64,000 nt of DNA from Caenispirillum salinarum AK4 (lineage in GTDB: Bacteria > Pseudomonadota > Alphaproteobacteria > Rhodospirillales > Rhodospirillaceae): positions 186,001 to 250,000 of the forward strand of contig NZ_ANHY01000005.1 in NCBI RefSeq assembly GCF_000315795.1. Direction: 5' to 3'. A program made the translations under genes and the position numbers. Below, in pieces: positions 29,014-38,039 of the stretch (position 1 is the first letter of the stretch; each line of letters begins with the position of its first letter). Below the pieces are notes generated by a model. The model was given only the letters and a program-made list of their open reading frames with translations, was not told the origin of the DNA and ran no database searches.

Positions 29014-31421
29014 CAGAACGCCACCGTCAGGCCGAGCCAGAACACGCGCGGTTCCACCACCTGGGCCAGCGACGGCGGGGCGCTTTCCGGGAAGCTGAAC
29101 AGGCGCGTCTCGGCATCGGTCCCGAAGATGTTGTTCAGGCTGGCCGTGACCTTGACGTGGTCGAGGGCCTGCCACGCGACCTTGGCGTTGGCCACCATGT
29201 AGGGATCGGTCTGCGCCAGCGCGTTGTTGCCGTCCGTCGAGTAGTAGGCGCCCACGTAGCGGCCGTCGACGCCGATCATCCAGTCCTCCGCCGGGCGGTA
29301 GACGGCACCCGCCGACAGCGTCAGGCTGGGCGCGCGGGCGAAGTCGTTGCCCTCCAGCGACGGGTCGCGCGCCTGCACGATCTCCGTCTTCAGCAGGCCG
29401 ACGTCGCCGAAGACCTCCAGCGAGTCCACCGGTGCGTAGGTCACCCCCAGTTCCGCCCCGTACGCACGGGTTTCCGGCGTGTTCACGATGATGGTGTCGG
29501 TGAAGCCGCCGGGATAGGAAAGCTGCTCGGTGCGCTGCTGGTCCTCGAAATCGCTGTAGAAGACGTTGCCGCTGAAGACCATGCGGTCATCCAGCAGGCT
29601 CGCCCGCGTATAAAGCTCGTAGTTCCAGACGAACTCGGAGTCATAGACGAAGGACCTGGGCCCCAGGGCCGGGTCGGGGCTGGGGTTGCCGGCGGGGTCG
29701 GACGCGCCGAACGAGACCGCGGCGCCGCCCGCGTTGAAGCCCCGCGAGACCACGGCCCCCACCGTCACGTCGTCGGTGACGTCGTAGGCCAGGCCCACCT
29801 TGGGCAGGAACGCGTCGAAGGTTTCGTCGAGATCGGTGGTGATGCCGAACACGGTGCCTTCGCGCTCCCGGTGCTCGCGTTCATAGCGGGCGCCCAGGGT
29901 CAGGGTCCAGCGCGGCACCACCGTCCAGTCCACTTCGCCGAAAACGGCCGTCGTCAGCGTCCGGTCCTCCACTGTCGCAGCGAGCGGGGTCCCGGTGAAG
30001 ATGAAGTCCTCGCGGTCCTCGTGGAAGACGTAGGCGCCCAGCACGCCGGTCACGCCGGCGTCCGCGTTGTCGTAGTTCAGCAGCGTCTCGTTGGTGATCT
30101 GCGGACCATCGAGGGTGAACTGACCGCGGGCCGGGGCGTCGGACCGCTCGAACAGAATGTCGCTGTAGGTGGTCGTGTTCGACAGCGAGAGGTGGTCGTT
30201 GAAGTCGTACCGCCCGTTCAGGATAAAGTCGGTGGACTCCGTCTCGAACAGCGTCTGGCTGGTCCGGCGCGTGCGCTGGCCGAAAGGCGGGTCGGCAAGC
30301 TGGCTCTGCGGCCGGCGCGTATCGGTGTGGGCGACGGTAAGCTGGGCCGTGAAGTCGGGCAGCTTCTCGGGCGCGAACAACAGTTTGCCGCGCAAGACGG
30401 TGCTGTTGTCCTCTTCCACGTCATCGAAGGCCTGCGGCCCGGTGAAATCAATGAAGCTGGTGGCTTCGATCTGATCGACGGCGACGCGGAAGGCCAGGTT
30501 GTCCTCCACCAGGGGGCCCGAGAGCATGGCCGAGGCGCGGCGGCGGTCCTCGGTGCCGACCGCGACCTGGGCCGCGCCTTCCCAGTAGAACGTCGGGTCC
30601 TTGGTCTGGACGACGATGGCACCGGCGATGGAATTGCGGCCCTGGAGCGTGGTCTGCGGGCCGCGGTAGACTTCCACCTGCTCGATGTCCCAGAGCCCGG
30701 TCGGCCCGCCGACGAACTCGAAGGTGGACAGGGGGCGGCCGTCGACGCTCAGCGTGGCGCGCGGCCGGGTGCCGGCGATGAACCCGGTGCCGCCGGACGC
30801 CGGGCCCGTCGCGTCGACGCCGCGGATGGCCGGCGCGAAGTTGCCCTCGCCGAAGTCGACCACGTTGGGGGTCTTCTGGAAAAGGTCCCGAACCTCGTCG
30901 GTCCCCGGCCGCTCCTCAAGGTCCTCGGCGGTATAGACCTCGACGCTGGCCGCTGTCTCGAATTCGGTCTCGCCGCTGCGGGTACCGACCAGCGTGCCCT
31001 CCACGGCGATCGGCGCGAGCCGGATGCTCTCGGTCTGCTGCGCCGGCGTTGCCCTCAGCACGACGGTGTCGCCGCCGGCCATGGAAAACGTGACGCCGGT
31101 CCCCGCCAGCATCCGGGCCAGCGCCTCCTCGGGCGCCATGCTGCCGGACACGCCCTGCGCCGTCCGGCCGCGGATGAGGGCCGCGTCGGCCGAAACCTGC
31201 AGGCCCGACTGGCGGCCGAACTGCGCCAGGGCGTCGGGCAGCGGCTGCGACGGGATGCTGAAGGCCACCTGCCGCGCCTGGGCGACGAGCGGGTCACTTG
31301 CGCCTTGCGCCTGCGCGCCGGCCATGGGCACGACCGCCGCCGCCAGGGCCGTGGTCATCAGCAGCATCCCGTAGCGTCCCGTCCGCCGGCCGCCGCTTCG
31401 TGCCTGTGTCATCACCCCCAT
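29013..31421 (-). CDS. TonB-dependent receptor with signalling (STN) domain, locus 1
   Basis: This is an 802-residue outer-membrane receptor. The start at 31421 has a strong AGGAGGAGAG site; an ATG at 31493 would add a non-signal extension. A signal peptide ends near AGAQAQ. An STN secretin/TonB domain (about 45-115, with SIPSQPLPDALAQFG) marks FecA-type receptors that signal to FecR. The plug domain follows (about 150-265, VEVYRGPQTTLQGRNS) and then a 22-strand barrel ending in LGLTVAF. It lies downstream of fecR and fecI homologues, so it is under ECF-sigma control. The ligand is likely a ferric siderophore; which one is not known. Confidence 0.94.
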   Translation of the reverse strand: MGVMTQARSGGRRTGRYGMLLMTTALAAAVVPMAGAQAQGASDPLVAQARQVAFSIPSQPLPDALAQFGRQSGLQVSADAALIRGRTAQGVSGSMAPEEALARMLAGTGVTFSMAGGDTVVLRATPAQQTESIRLAPIAVEGTLVGTRSGETEFETAASVEVYTAEDLEERPGTDEVRDLFQKTPNVVDFGEGNFAPAIRGVDATGPASGGTGFIAGTRPRATLSVDGRPLSTFEFVGGPTGLWDIEQVEVYRGPQTTLQGRNSIAGAIVVQTKDPTFYWEGAAQVAVGTEDRRRASAMLSGPLVEDNLAFRVAVDQIEATSFIDFTGPQAFDDVEEDNSTVLRGKLLFAPEKLPDFTAQLTVAHTDTRRPQSQLADPPFGQRTRRTSQTLFETESTDFILNGRYDFNDHLSLSNTTTYSDILFERSDAPARGQFTLDGPQITNETLLNYDNADAGVTGVLGAYVFHEDREDFIFTGTPLAATVEDRTLTTAVFGEVDWTVVPRWTLTLGARYEREHREREGTVFGITTDLDETFDAFLPKVGLAYDVTDDVTVGAVVSRGFNAGGAAVSFGASDPAGNPSPDPALGPRSFVYDSEFVWNYELYTRASLLDDRMVFSGNVFYSDFEDQQRTEQLSYPGGFTDTIIVNTPETRAYGAELGVTYAPVDSLEVFGDVGLLKTEIVQARDPSLEGNDFARAPSLTLSAGAVYRPAEDWMIGVDGRYVGAYYSTDGNNALAQTDPYMVANAKVAWQALDHVKVTASLNNIFGTDAETRLFSFPESAPPSLAQVVEPRVFWLGLTVAF

Positions 31422-31526
31422 CGTCACTCTCCTCCTCACATCGTCCTGGTTGACGGGCCGCCTTTCGCGAATGCCTCGCACTCGTGACCACACAACCAGG
31501 AAGACGACGGACGATCCGGCTTTTTC

Positions 31527-31556
31527 GGAAAAAATTTTCGCGCCTGCGAAGATTTT
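31527..31556 (-). terminator. Intrinsic terminator between fecR-like and receptor genes
   Basis: On the minus strand AAAATCTTCGC pairs with GCGAAAATTTT (one mismatch) around a 4-base loop and runs into a T-rich tract. It lies just after the FecR-like stop, so the receptor gene probably has its own sigma-dependent promoter between 31422 and 31526. Confidence 0.6.
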
Positions 31557-31571
31557 CGTCCGGCGGCGGGA

Positions 31572-32612
31572 TCAGCCGCCGGTCACGACCAGCACCCAGG
31601 GCGACAGGGCGCGCACGGTGCCGCCATGGGCGCCGGCCAGGGCCGACAGCGCCGCCGCGGGGTCGCGCACGGAGTACACGCCGGTGACCCGCCGGGAGCC
31701 AAAGGCCGGGTCGGCGACGAGGATCACGCCGGCGTGGTACCGCCGCAGATCGTCGACCACGCTCGCGATGGTCCGGTCGCGGGCGACGATCTGCCCCTGC
31801 ATCCAGACGCCCACTTCATCCGGCGGGACGGCCCCGCGCGTGACGCCGCCGGACGGGCCGAGCCGCACCCAGTCCCCCGCCTCAAGGGGCTTCGGCAGGG
31901 CGGAGGCCGCGTCCGGCGGCGTCACGGCGACGCGGCCGTGCCGCACGGCGACCGCCACCTCCTCCTCCGCCAGACGGACGTTGAAGGCCGTGCCCAGAAC
32001 GGTCGCCGTCGCCTCGCCGGCGATGACCCGGAAGGGCCGCTCCGGGGCGGGCGCGACCTCGAAGAACGCCTCTCCCGCCACCAGCCGCACCCGCCGCTCC
32101 GCCGCGGTGAAGTCCACGGCCACCGCACTGGCGGGCGAAAGCCGGACCGTTGAGCCGTCGGGCAGGTCCAGCACGCGGGCCTCGGCCGTCGCTGTCAGGT
32201 GGTCGCTTTCCAGCCGCAGGAGCAGGTCCGGCGCCACAACCAGCGCGAGGCATGCAGCCATCGCCGCGACCGCCGCGCCCAGCGCCACCCTGCGCCGGAC
32301 CGGCCGTCCCGCGCCCCGCGCCGCGCCGGCCCGTGCCGCATGACGCCGGCCTTCGGGCGCGCTGCGGGCGGCCGCCGCCGGATGCGGCGCGGCCCCGGCT
32401 GCCCACTGCGCGTGATGGACGGGCGGGACCTCGGCCATCAGGGCGTAAACGTCGGCGGTCTCCGCCCAGGCCTCGGCATGAACGGGATCGGCACGGCGCC
32501 ACGCCTCGAACTCGGCCCGCAGCGCCGCGTCGTCCGGCGCGTCCTCCAGGACGACCAGCCAACGGGCAGCCTCGAGAGCCGCTTGATCCCTGTCTTTTGC
32601 CGGAATGCTCAT
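31572..32612 (-). CDS. FecR-family anti-sigma/sigma-regulator protein, locus 1
   Basis: This is a 346-residue inner-membrane signal relay. The N-terminal cytoplasmic DUF4880 region (about 1-60, with WRRADPVHAEAWAE) binds the sigma factor. A single transmembrane helix lies near 105-127. The periplasmic FecR domain (about 135-230, LPDGSTVRLSPASAV) and the C-terminal STN-contacting part complete the protein. It would pass the loaded-receptor signal to the sigma factor encoded at 32722. The gap between the two is 109 bases. Confidence 0.92.
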   Translation of the reverse strand: MSIPAKDRDQAALEAARWLVVLEDAPDDAALRAEFEAWRRADPVHAEAWAETADVYALMAEVPPVHHAQWAAGAAPHPAAAARSAPEGRRHAARAGAARGAGRPVRRRVALGAAVAAMAACLALVVAPDLLLRLESDHLTATAEARVLDLPDGSTVRLSPASAVAVDFTAAERRVRLVAGEAFFEVAPAPERPFRVIAGEATATVLGTAFNVRLAEEEVAVAVRHGRVAVTPPDAASALPKPLEAGDWVRLGPSGGVTRGAVPPDEVGVWMQGQIVARDRTIASVVDDLRRYHAGVILVADPAFGSRRVTGVYSVRDPAAALSALAGAHGGTVRALSPWVLVVTGG

Positions 32613-32721
32613 GTTGGTCCTTGGCTGGGCGCCCGGAGACGGCGAGGCCCGCCGGATGCGGCGGCCCTGTCCACAAGACGATCACCGGGGCCCGGATTTC
32701 GGAAGAAAAACGTGCAGCCGG

Positions 32722-33234
32722 TCATGATCCGGACCGGACGCGGCGGCGGCAGTGGTCGATGCCCTGCGCGACGATCTCATGCGCCGTGGTCACCGAAACG
32801 CCCAGATGATCGGCGATGTCCTTGAGCTTGCACCCCCCGAAGCGGCGCATCTCCAGGGCGACACGGGTGCGCTCGGGCAGTTCGGCCATGGCCTCGGCAA
32901 GGCGCTGCACCTCGGCCCGGACCGTGGCGGCGGCCTCGGGCGAGAGCGTGTCGTCGGCGGCGTTCAGCACCGCGTCCGCAGGCCCGGACGTCAGCACCCG
33001 CTCCTCCCGCAGGCGTCTGCGGCGGCTGTCGATGGCGAGGTTGCGGACGATACGGTAGAGGTAGCCCACCGGCTCCTCGAACGGGCGCGCCTCGGCCGCC
33101 TCGCCGAAGCGCAGCCAGGCTTCCTGTACCACGTCCTCCGATCGTCCCACGTCTCCGACGATGCCGTTGGCATAAGAGACCAGCGCACCGCGATGAGCCA
33201 GATAGACGGCCAGCATGTTGCGATCGTGACGCAC
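32722..33234 (-). CDS. FecI-family ECF sigma factor, locus 1
   Basis: This is a 170-residue ECF sigma factor. Region 2 (about 8-75) includes VQEAWLRF and YRIVRNLAIDSRRR; region 4 (about 110-160) has LPERTRVALEMRRFGG and the helix-turn-helix LKDIADHLGVSVTTAH. The GTG at 33234 is preferred for its GGAG site; an ATG at 33216 is the alternative. It should direct RNA polymerase to the receptor gene at 31421. A good Fur-like box lies 67 bases upstream, so iron limitation probably induces it. Confidence 0.93.
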   Translation of the reverse strand: MRHDRNMLAVYLAHRGALVSYANGIVGDVGRSEDVVQEAWLRFGEAAEARPFEEPVGYLYRIVRNLAIDSRRRRLREERVLTSGPADAVLNAADDTLSPEAAATVRAEVQRLAEAMAELPERTRVALEMRRFGGCKLKDIADHLGVSVTTAHEIVAQGIDHCRRRVRSGS

Positions 33235-33300
33235 CCGGATCTCCAGACACCCGGACGGCGATCAGGGGCGGCGAGAACGGCCGCGCGTCCGGCTTCATTT

Positions 33301-33319
33301 GCGAATGAGAAGGATTATC
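33301..33319. promoter_or_regulatory. Candidate Fur box upstream of sigma factor, locus 1
   Basis: GCGAATGAGAAGGATTATC matches the classical 19-base Fur consensus at 14 positions by eye. It sits in the 305-base divergent gap (33235-33539) between the sigma factor and the peptide-transporter operon. Beyond this box and the ribosome site of the next gene, I see nothing definite in that gap. Confidence 0.6.
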
Positions 33320-33539
33320 ATCCACGGAATTATCCCAACTTCAGTGTGGTTCGGCAAGCCCAATCTCGGCGGCCGCCGCCGCTGGTTGTTGCGGAAACGG
33401 GGCCGGCAACCGCACAACAGGCGTAACTGCGGTCATGCGTTGGGAGGGGGCCCGGAACCGGCCGCTCCGCCGTTCCGTTGGAGTTCCGAAGCAGGGGAAA
33501 ACGGGGACGGTGTGACCAGCCTGCCGGAAAGGATCGGAC

Positions 33540-35126
33540 ATGACCGCCAGGACGCGCTTCACTCTCGACCGCCGCCGGTTCCTTCAATCGGCCGCAGCCG
33601 GCACGGCCGGCATCGTCGCCTCGGGCCTGCCGCTGTCGCAGGCGATCTGGGCGCAGGAGGGCAAGGTGCTCCGCGTCCGGTCCTATGCCGACATCAACAA
33701 GCTGGACCCGGGCTTCTACCAGAACGCCTACAACGTCTCGGTCATGAACTGCATCTATTCCGGCCTGATGAACTACAAGCCGGGCACCGACTGGGCGACC
33801 GAGCTTCAGGCCGCCGAAAGCATCGAACAGATCGACCCCACCCACATCCGCTTCAAGCTCAAGCCGGGCCTGATGTTCACCGGCGGCTATGGCGAGATCA
33901 CGGCCGAGGACGTCAAGTTCTCCTTCGAGCGGGTCATCCTGCAGGACAGTCCCATGAAGGACGACTGGGGCCCGCTCAACCGCGTGGAGGTGGAGGACAC
34001 GCACACCGGGGTCATCGTCCTGGACCGTCCCTTCGTGCCGCTGTGGAACGTCAGCCTGCCCTACGGCGTCGGGCACATCGTCTCGAAAGAGGCGGTCCTG
34101 GAGGCGACCGGCGACGGCGGTGATTTCGGGATGCAGCCGCCCATGTTCTCGGGCCCCTATGTCATCGCGGACTGGCGGCCCAACGAGGTGCTGATCCTGG
34201 AGCGCAACCCCGACTGGACAGGGCAGAAGCCGGGCTTCGACGAAATCCAGATCCGCCCCATCGAGGACCCGCAGACGGCGGAAACCGCCTACCGCGCCGG
34301 CGACATCGACTTCACCCACGTCAGCCTGTCCTCGCTGGAGCAGTTGAACCAGCGCGCGCCCGAGAACACGGTGATCGAGGAACGGCCGTCGCTGTACTAC
34401 GTCTACCTGGGCATGAACATGGAGCATCCCAAGCTCCAGGACATCAACGTGCGCAAGGCCATCCAGTGGGCGGTGAACATCCCGCAGCTTCTGGAGGTGG
34501 CCTACTTCGGCTACGCCGACGTCGCCACCGGCATGATCGCCCCGGGGCTGGTGGGCCACCGCGACAAGGCGCTGATCCCGCCCGAGGGCGACCTGGAGAA
34601 AGCGCGCGAATTCCTGGCCGAGGCAGGGGCGGAAGGCCTTCAGTTGCGCATCGACGTGCTCAACCAGGCCAAGTTCACCACCATGGCGCAGGTCATCCAG
34701 GCGCAGCTGGGGCAGATCGGCATCGACCTTCAGATCGACGTCCAGGACGCCGGGTCCTTCTGGACCATCGGCATGGAGACCGAGGGCGAGCGGTGGAAGG
34801 ACATGCAGTTGATCCTGCAGCGGTTTTCCATGGTGCCCGACCCCTTCTACGCCACCACCTTCTTCACCTGCGAGCAGGTCGGCAACTGGAACTGGGAACG
34901 CTTCTGCAGTGAACGTTTCGACGCGTTGAACCGCGAGGCGACGACCGTGCAGGACGAGGAAAAGCGCGCCCAGATGTACCACGAGATGCAGGACCTGATG
35001 GAGGAGTCGGGCGCCTACCGCTTCCTGACGCACGAGGGCGCGCCCTTCATTTACCGCCGCACCGTGCTGGAGCCCGCCACACGGCCCGACGGCCGGGCGC
35101 TCTACCGCTACTTCCAGCCGGTCTGA
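33540..35126 (+). CDS. Dipeptide/oligopeptide-type ABC substrate-binding protein
   Basis: This is a 528-residue family-5 periplasmic binding protein. The N-terminus has a Tat motif (DRRRFLQSAAAG) and a cleavage region ending near SQAIWAQ. Family signatures include the segment KLDPGFYQNAYNV near residue 50 and ITAEDVKFSFERV near 120. It is the receptor of the complete dpp-like operon that follows, with a 13-base gap to the first permease. Members bind peptides, nickel, opines or other solutes; the ligand is not evident here. The ribosome site is AAAGGATCGG. Confidence 0.93.
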   Translation: MTARTRFTLDRRRFLQSAAAGTAGIVASGLPLSQAIWAQEGKVLRVRSYADINKLDPGFYQNAYNVSVMNCIYSGLMNYKPGTDWATELQAAESIEQIDPTHIRFKLKPGLMFTGGYGEITAEDVKFSFERVILQDSPMKDDWGPLNRVEVEDTHTGVIVLDRPFVPLWNVSLPYGVGHIVSKEAVLEATGDGGDFGMQPPMFSGPYVIADWRPNEVLILERNPDWTGQKPGFDEIQIRPIEDPQTAETAYRAGDIDFTHVSLSSLEQLNQRAPENTVIEERPSLYYVYLGMNMEHPKLQDINVRKAIQWAVNIPQLLEVAYFGYADVATGMIAPGLVGHRDKALIPPEGDLEKAREFLAEAGAEGLQLRIDVLNQAKFTTMAQVIQAQLGQIGIDLQIDVQDAGSFWTIGMETEGERWKDMQLILQRFSMVPDPFYATTFFTCEQVGNWNWERFCSERFDALNREATTVQDEEKRAQMYHEMQDLMEESGAYRFLTHEGAPFIYRRTVLEPATRPDGRALYRYFQPV

Positions 35127-35139
35127 CCGGCGTCCGGCC

Positions 35140-36078
35140 ATGCTGTTCTACCTGGTCAAGCGGCTGGGACTGGCGGTGGCGATCGTGGTGCTGGCGGTGA
35201 CGCTGCTGTTCATCATGATCCAGTCCGTTCCCGGCGACCCCGCGGCCGTGGTGCTCGGGCCGCGCGCGACGCCCGAGCAGAAGGCGCTCATCAACGAGAA
35301 GATGGGCCTGGACGAGCCCCTGCCCGTCCAGTTGGTGACCTTCTTCGGCAATGTCGCCACCGGCGACCTGGGAACGGACGTCTTCACCCAGCGCCCGGTG
35401 GCGGACATCGTGTTCGGGCAGATGCCCTATACGATCATCCTGATCCTGACCTCCATCACCTGGGCGGCGTTGATCGGGATACCGCTGGGCGCCTACTCGG
35501 CCATCCGGCGCAACTCGGTGATCGACAAGATCATCGGCGTGCTGTCGGTCAGCGCCATCGCCATTCCGTCGTTCGTCATGGCGGTCTACGCCCTGTTGAT
35601 CTTCGCGGTGCAGCTCAACTGGCTGCCGGCCATCGGCCTGGGCGAAGGGTTCTGGGGCGGCCTGCGGCACCTGATCCTGCCGGCCTTTGCCGTGGGCGTG
35701 GGGTGGGTCGGTTACATCGCCCGCATCGTCCGGGCCTCCATGCTGGAAGTGCTGGGCGAGACGCATATCCGCATGGCGCGGTCCTTCGGCCTGCGGGAAA
35801 GCCGCATCGTCTTCCGCTATGCCCTGACGCTGGCCATCCTGCCCACCGTCACCGTGCTGGGCGTGGGCATGGCGCACCTGCTGTCGGCGTCGGTCTTCGC
35901 CGAGGTGGTCTTCGCCCGGCCGGGCCTGGGCGCGCTGATCGTGCAGGCGGTGGACACGCGGAACTACCCGGTGGTCATGGGCACGGTGCTGGTGACCACC
36001 GCCCTGTTCGTGATCTCGACCACCATCGCCGACCTCATCAACGCCGCCCTGGACCCGCGTGTACGGGAGAGCCTGTGA
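35140..36078 (+). CDS. ABC transporter permease, DppB-like
   Basis: This is a 312-residue inner-membrane permease of the dipeptide/oligopeptide family with six transmembrane helices. The first helix is at residues 9-28, followed by the periplasmic loop with GDPAAVVLGPRATPEQ typical of DppB. The EAA cytoplasmic loop is near 215 (MARSFGLRESRIVFRYAL). It forms the translocation pore with the following permease, which starts one base after the stop. Confidence 0.94.
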   Translation: MLFYLVKRLGLAVAIVVLAVTLLFIMIQSVPGDPAAVVLGPRATPEQKALINEKMGLDEPLPVQLVTFFGNVATGDLGTDVFTQRPVADIVFGQMPYTIILILTSITWAALIGIPLGAYSAIRRNSVIDKIIGVLSVSAIAIPSFVMAVYALLIFAVQLNWLPAIGLGEGFWGGLRHLILPAFAVGVGWVGYIARIVRASMLEVLGETHIRMARSFGLRESRIVFRYALTLAILPTVTVLGVGMAHLLSASVFAEVVFARPGLGALIVQAVDTRNYPVVMGTVLVTTALFVISTTIADLINAALDPRVRESL

Positions 36079-36079
36079 C

Positions 36080-36976
36080 ATGGTCGCCACCGCCGAAACC
36101 ACCCGCAGCGAACAGACCGACGTCCGGGGCGACAGCGCCTGGGTGCAGCACTGGAAGCAGCTCCGCTCCAACCCGTTGGGGCTGTTCGGGCTGGTCCTGG
36201 TGGTGCTGATGGTGGGCAGCGCCGTTCTGGCCGATGTCATCGTGCCCTACGACCCGACGCAGATCCTGGTCGGCCCGCGCCTCGGGCCGCCGTCGTGGGA
36301 GCACCCGCTGGGCACCGACCAGTTGGGCCGCGACACGCTGTCCCGCGTCATCATGGGCGGGCAGGTCGCCATGCTGGTGGCGGTGGCGGCGCTGTCGGTG
36401 GCGCTGTCCATCGGCCTGCTGCTGGGCCTGATCGCCGGGTTCGGGCCGCGCTGGCTGGACAACGGCCTGCTGCTGGTGCTGGACAGCGTGCGCGCCTTTC
36501 CCGTCATCATCTTTGCGCTAGCGGTCATCACCCTGCTGGGACCCAGCCTGACGACGGTGGTGCTTGTGGTCGCCATCACCTCCATCCCCGTCTACGCCCG
36601 CGTGGTCCGCACCCAGACCCAGTCCTTGAGCGACAACGAGTACATCCTGGCCGAGCGCGCCATGGGTGCCGGCACGCCGCGCATCCTGGGCGTTCACATC
36701 CTGCCCAACGTCATCGGTCCGCTGCTGATCCTGGCCAGCATGGACGTGCCGCTGGTGATCGCGCTGGAGGCGGGCCTCAGCTTCCTGGGCATGGGCGTGC
36801 GGCCGCCGACACCGTCGTGGGGGACGATCCTCAACAACGGATACAACTACATCCAGAACTCGCCCTGGCCGGTGATCGCCGGCGGCATTCCCATCATCCT
36901 GACGACGCTGGGCTTCACCTTCCTGGGCGAGGCGCTGCGCGACATCTTCGACCCCAAGCTGCGGAGGGACGTGTGA
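36080..36976 (+). CDS. ABC transporter permease, DppC-like
   Basis: This is a 298-residue permease. The N-terminal segment (HWKQLRSNPLGLFG) before the first helix, the loop with GTDQLGRDTLSRVIMG (about 85-100) and the EAA loop (AERAMGAGTPRILGVHILPN, near 200) are typical DppC features. The start is placed at the ATG at 36080, just after the DppB-like stop; the frame is open 21 bases further but that overlaps the upstream gene. The next gene starts two bases after its stop. Confidence 0.94.
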   Translation: MVATAETTRSEQTDVRGDSAWVQHWKQLRSNPLGLFGLVLVVLMVGSAVLADVIVPYDPTQILVGPRLGPPSWEHPLGTDQLGRDTLSRVIMGGQVAMLVAVAALSVALSIGLLLGLIAGFGPRWLDNGLLLVLDSVRAFPVIIFALAVITLLGPSLTTVVLVVAITSIPVYARVVRTQTQSLSDNEYILAERAMGAGTPRILGVHILPNVIGPLLILASMDVPLVIALEAGLSFLGMGVRPPTPSWGTILNNGYNYIQNSPWPVIAGGIPIILTTLGFTFLGEALRDIFDPKLRRDV

Positions 36977-36977
36977 C

Positions 36978-38039
36978 ATGACCCACCCCGCGGCCGCCCC
37001 GACCCGCCCGGAGGCTCCGCGCGACGCCGCCGCCCCGCTGCTGGACGTGCGCCACCTGTCGCTGGACTTCACCAGTCCGCGCGGGCGCATCCATGCGCTG
37101 CGCGACATCTCCATGACCGTGCCCAGGGGGCGCATCGTCGGCGTGGTGGGGGAAAGCGGCAGCGGCAAGTCGACGCTGGCCTATGCCGTCATCCGCCTGC
37201 TGGCCGAGAACGCCCGCGTGGTCGGCGGCGAGATCGTCATGGACGGCCGCGACCTGCTGACGCTCTCCCCGCGCGAGATGCGCGGCATTCGGGGCCGGCG
37301 CATGTCCATGATCTTCCAGGACCCCATGACCTCGCTCAACCGCGTCATGAGCATCGGCCAGCAGATGATCGACATCCAGTACCGCGATCCCATCTCCAAG
37401 GCCGAGAAGCGCAAGCGCGCGGTGGAGGCGCTGCGACGTGTCGGCATCCCCGACCCCGAGGACCGGGTGAACGGCTATCCGCACCAGTTTTCCGGCGGCA
37501 TGCGCCAACGCATCTGCATCGCCATGGCCATGATGGTGGAGCCCGCCCTGCTGCTGGCCGACGAACCGACCACCGCGCTCGACGCCACGACGGAGGTGCA
37601 GATCATCGGCCTGCTGGAGCGCCTCCAGGCGGAAATCGGCTGTTCCATCCTGTTCGTCTCCCACCACCTGGGCACGGTGGCGGAACTGTGCCACGACGTC
37701 GTGGTGCTCTACGCCGGAGAGGTGGTGGAACAGGGCAGCGTGCGCGACATCTTCCACAATCCCGGCCACCCCTACACCCAGGCGCTGCTGGACTGCGACC
37801 CCGGCCGCATCAAGGAAAAGACCCGCCGCCTGCCCACCATCCCCGGCGTGGTCCCCAGCCTGGTGGGCGACCAGGTACCGACGGGATGCATCTTCAAGAC
37901 ACGCTGCCCGCACGCCTTCGACCGCTGCGACCACGAGGTGCCGCCGTCCTACGCGGTGGTCTCCGGCGAGGTCGCGCCCGACGCCCCGCACACCGCCCGC
38001 TGCCATCTGCGCGACGCGGCGGAGGAGCGCCGGCCATGA
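36978..38039 (+). CDS. ABC transporter ATP-binding protein, DppD-like
   Basis: This is a 353-residue ATPase. Walker A is GESGSGKST (about 56-64), the signature is FSGGMRQR (near 173), Walker B is LLLADEPTTALD (near 194) and the switch His is in VSHHLG. The C-terminal oligopeptide-transporter domain has the Cys-rich motif GCIFKTRCPHAFDRC, which in relatives can hold an iron-sulphur cluster. It overlaps the DppF-like gene by ATGA. Confidence 0.95.
   Translation: MTHPAAAPTRPEAPRDAAAPLLDVRHLSLDFTSPRGRIHALRDISMTVPRGRIVGVVGESGSGKSTLAYAVIRLLAENARVVGGEIVMDGRDLLTLSPREMRGIRGRRMSMIFQDPMTSLNRVMSIGQQMIDIQYRDPISKAEKRKRAVEALRRVGIPDPEDRVNGYPHQFSGGMRQRICIAMAMMVEPALLLADEPTTALDATTEVQIIGLLERLQAEIGCSILFVSHHLGTVAELCHDVVVLYAGEVVEQGSVRDIFHNPGHPYTQALLDCDPGRIKEKTRRLPTIPGVVPSLVGDQVPTGCIFKTRCPHAFDRCDHEVPPSYAVVSGEVAPDAPHTARCHLRDAAEERRP

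Noticed and set aside
29157-31487. Long plus-strand frame (776 residues) opposite the TonB receptor
   Set aside because: It is rich in Arg, Gly and Ala, has no domain and mirrors the receptor codons; this is typical antisense openness in high-GC DNA.
33235-33539. A gene in the 305-base divergent gap
   Set aside because: Frames here are short, Arg-rich and without ribosome sites; only the Fur-like box is supported.
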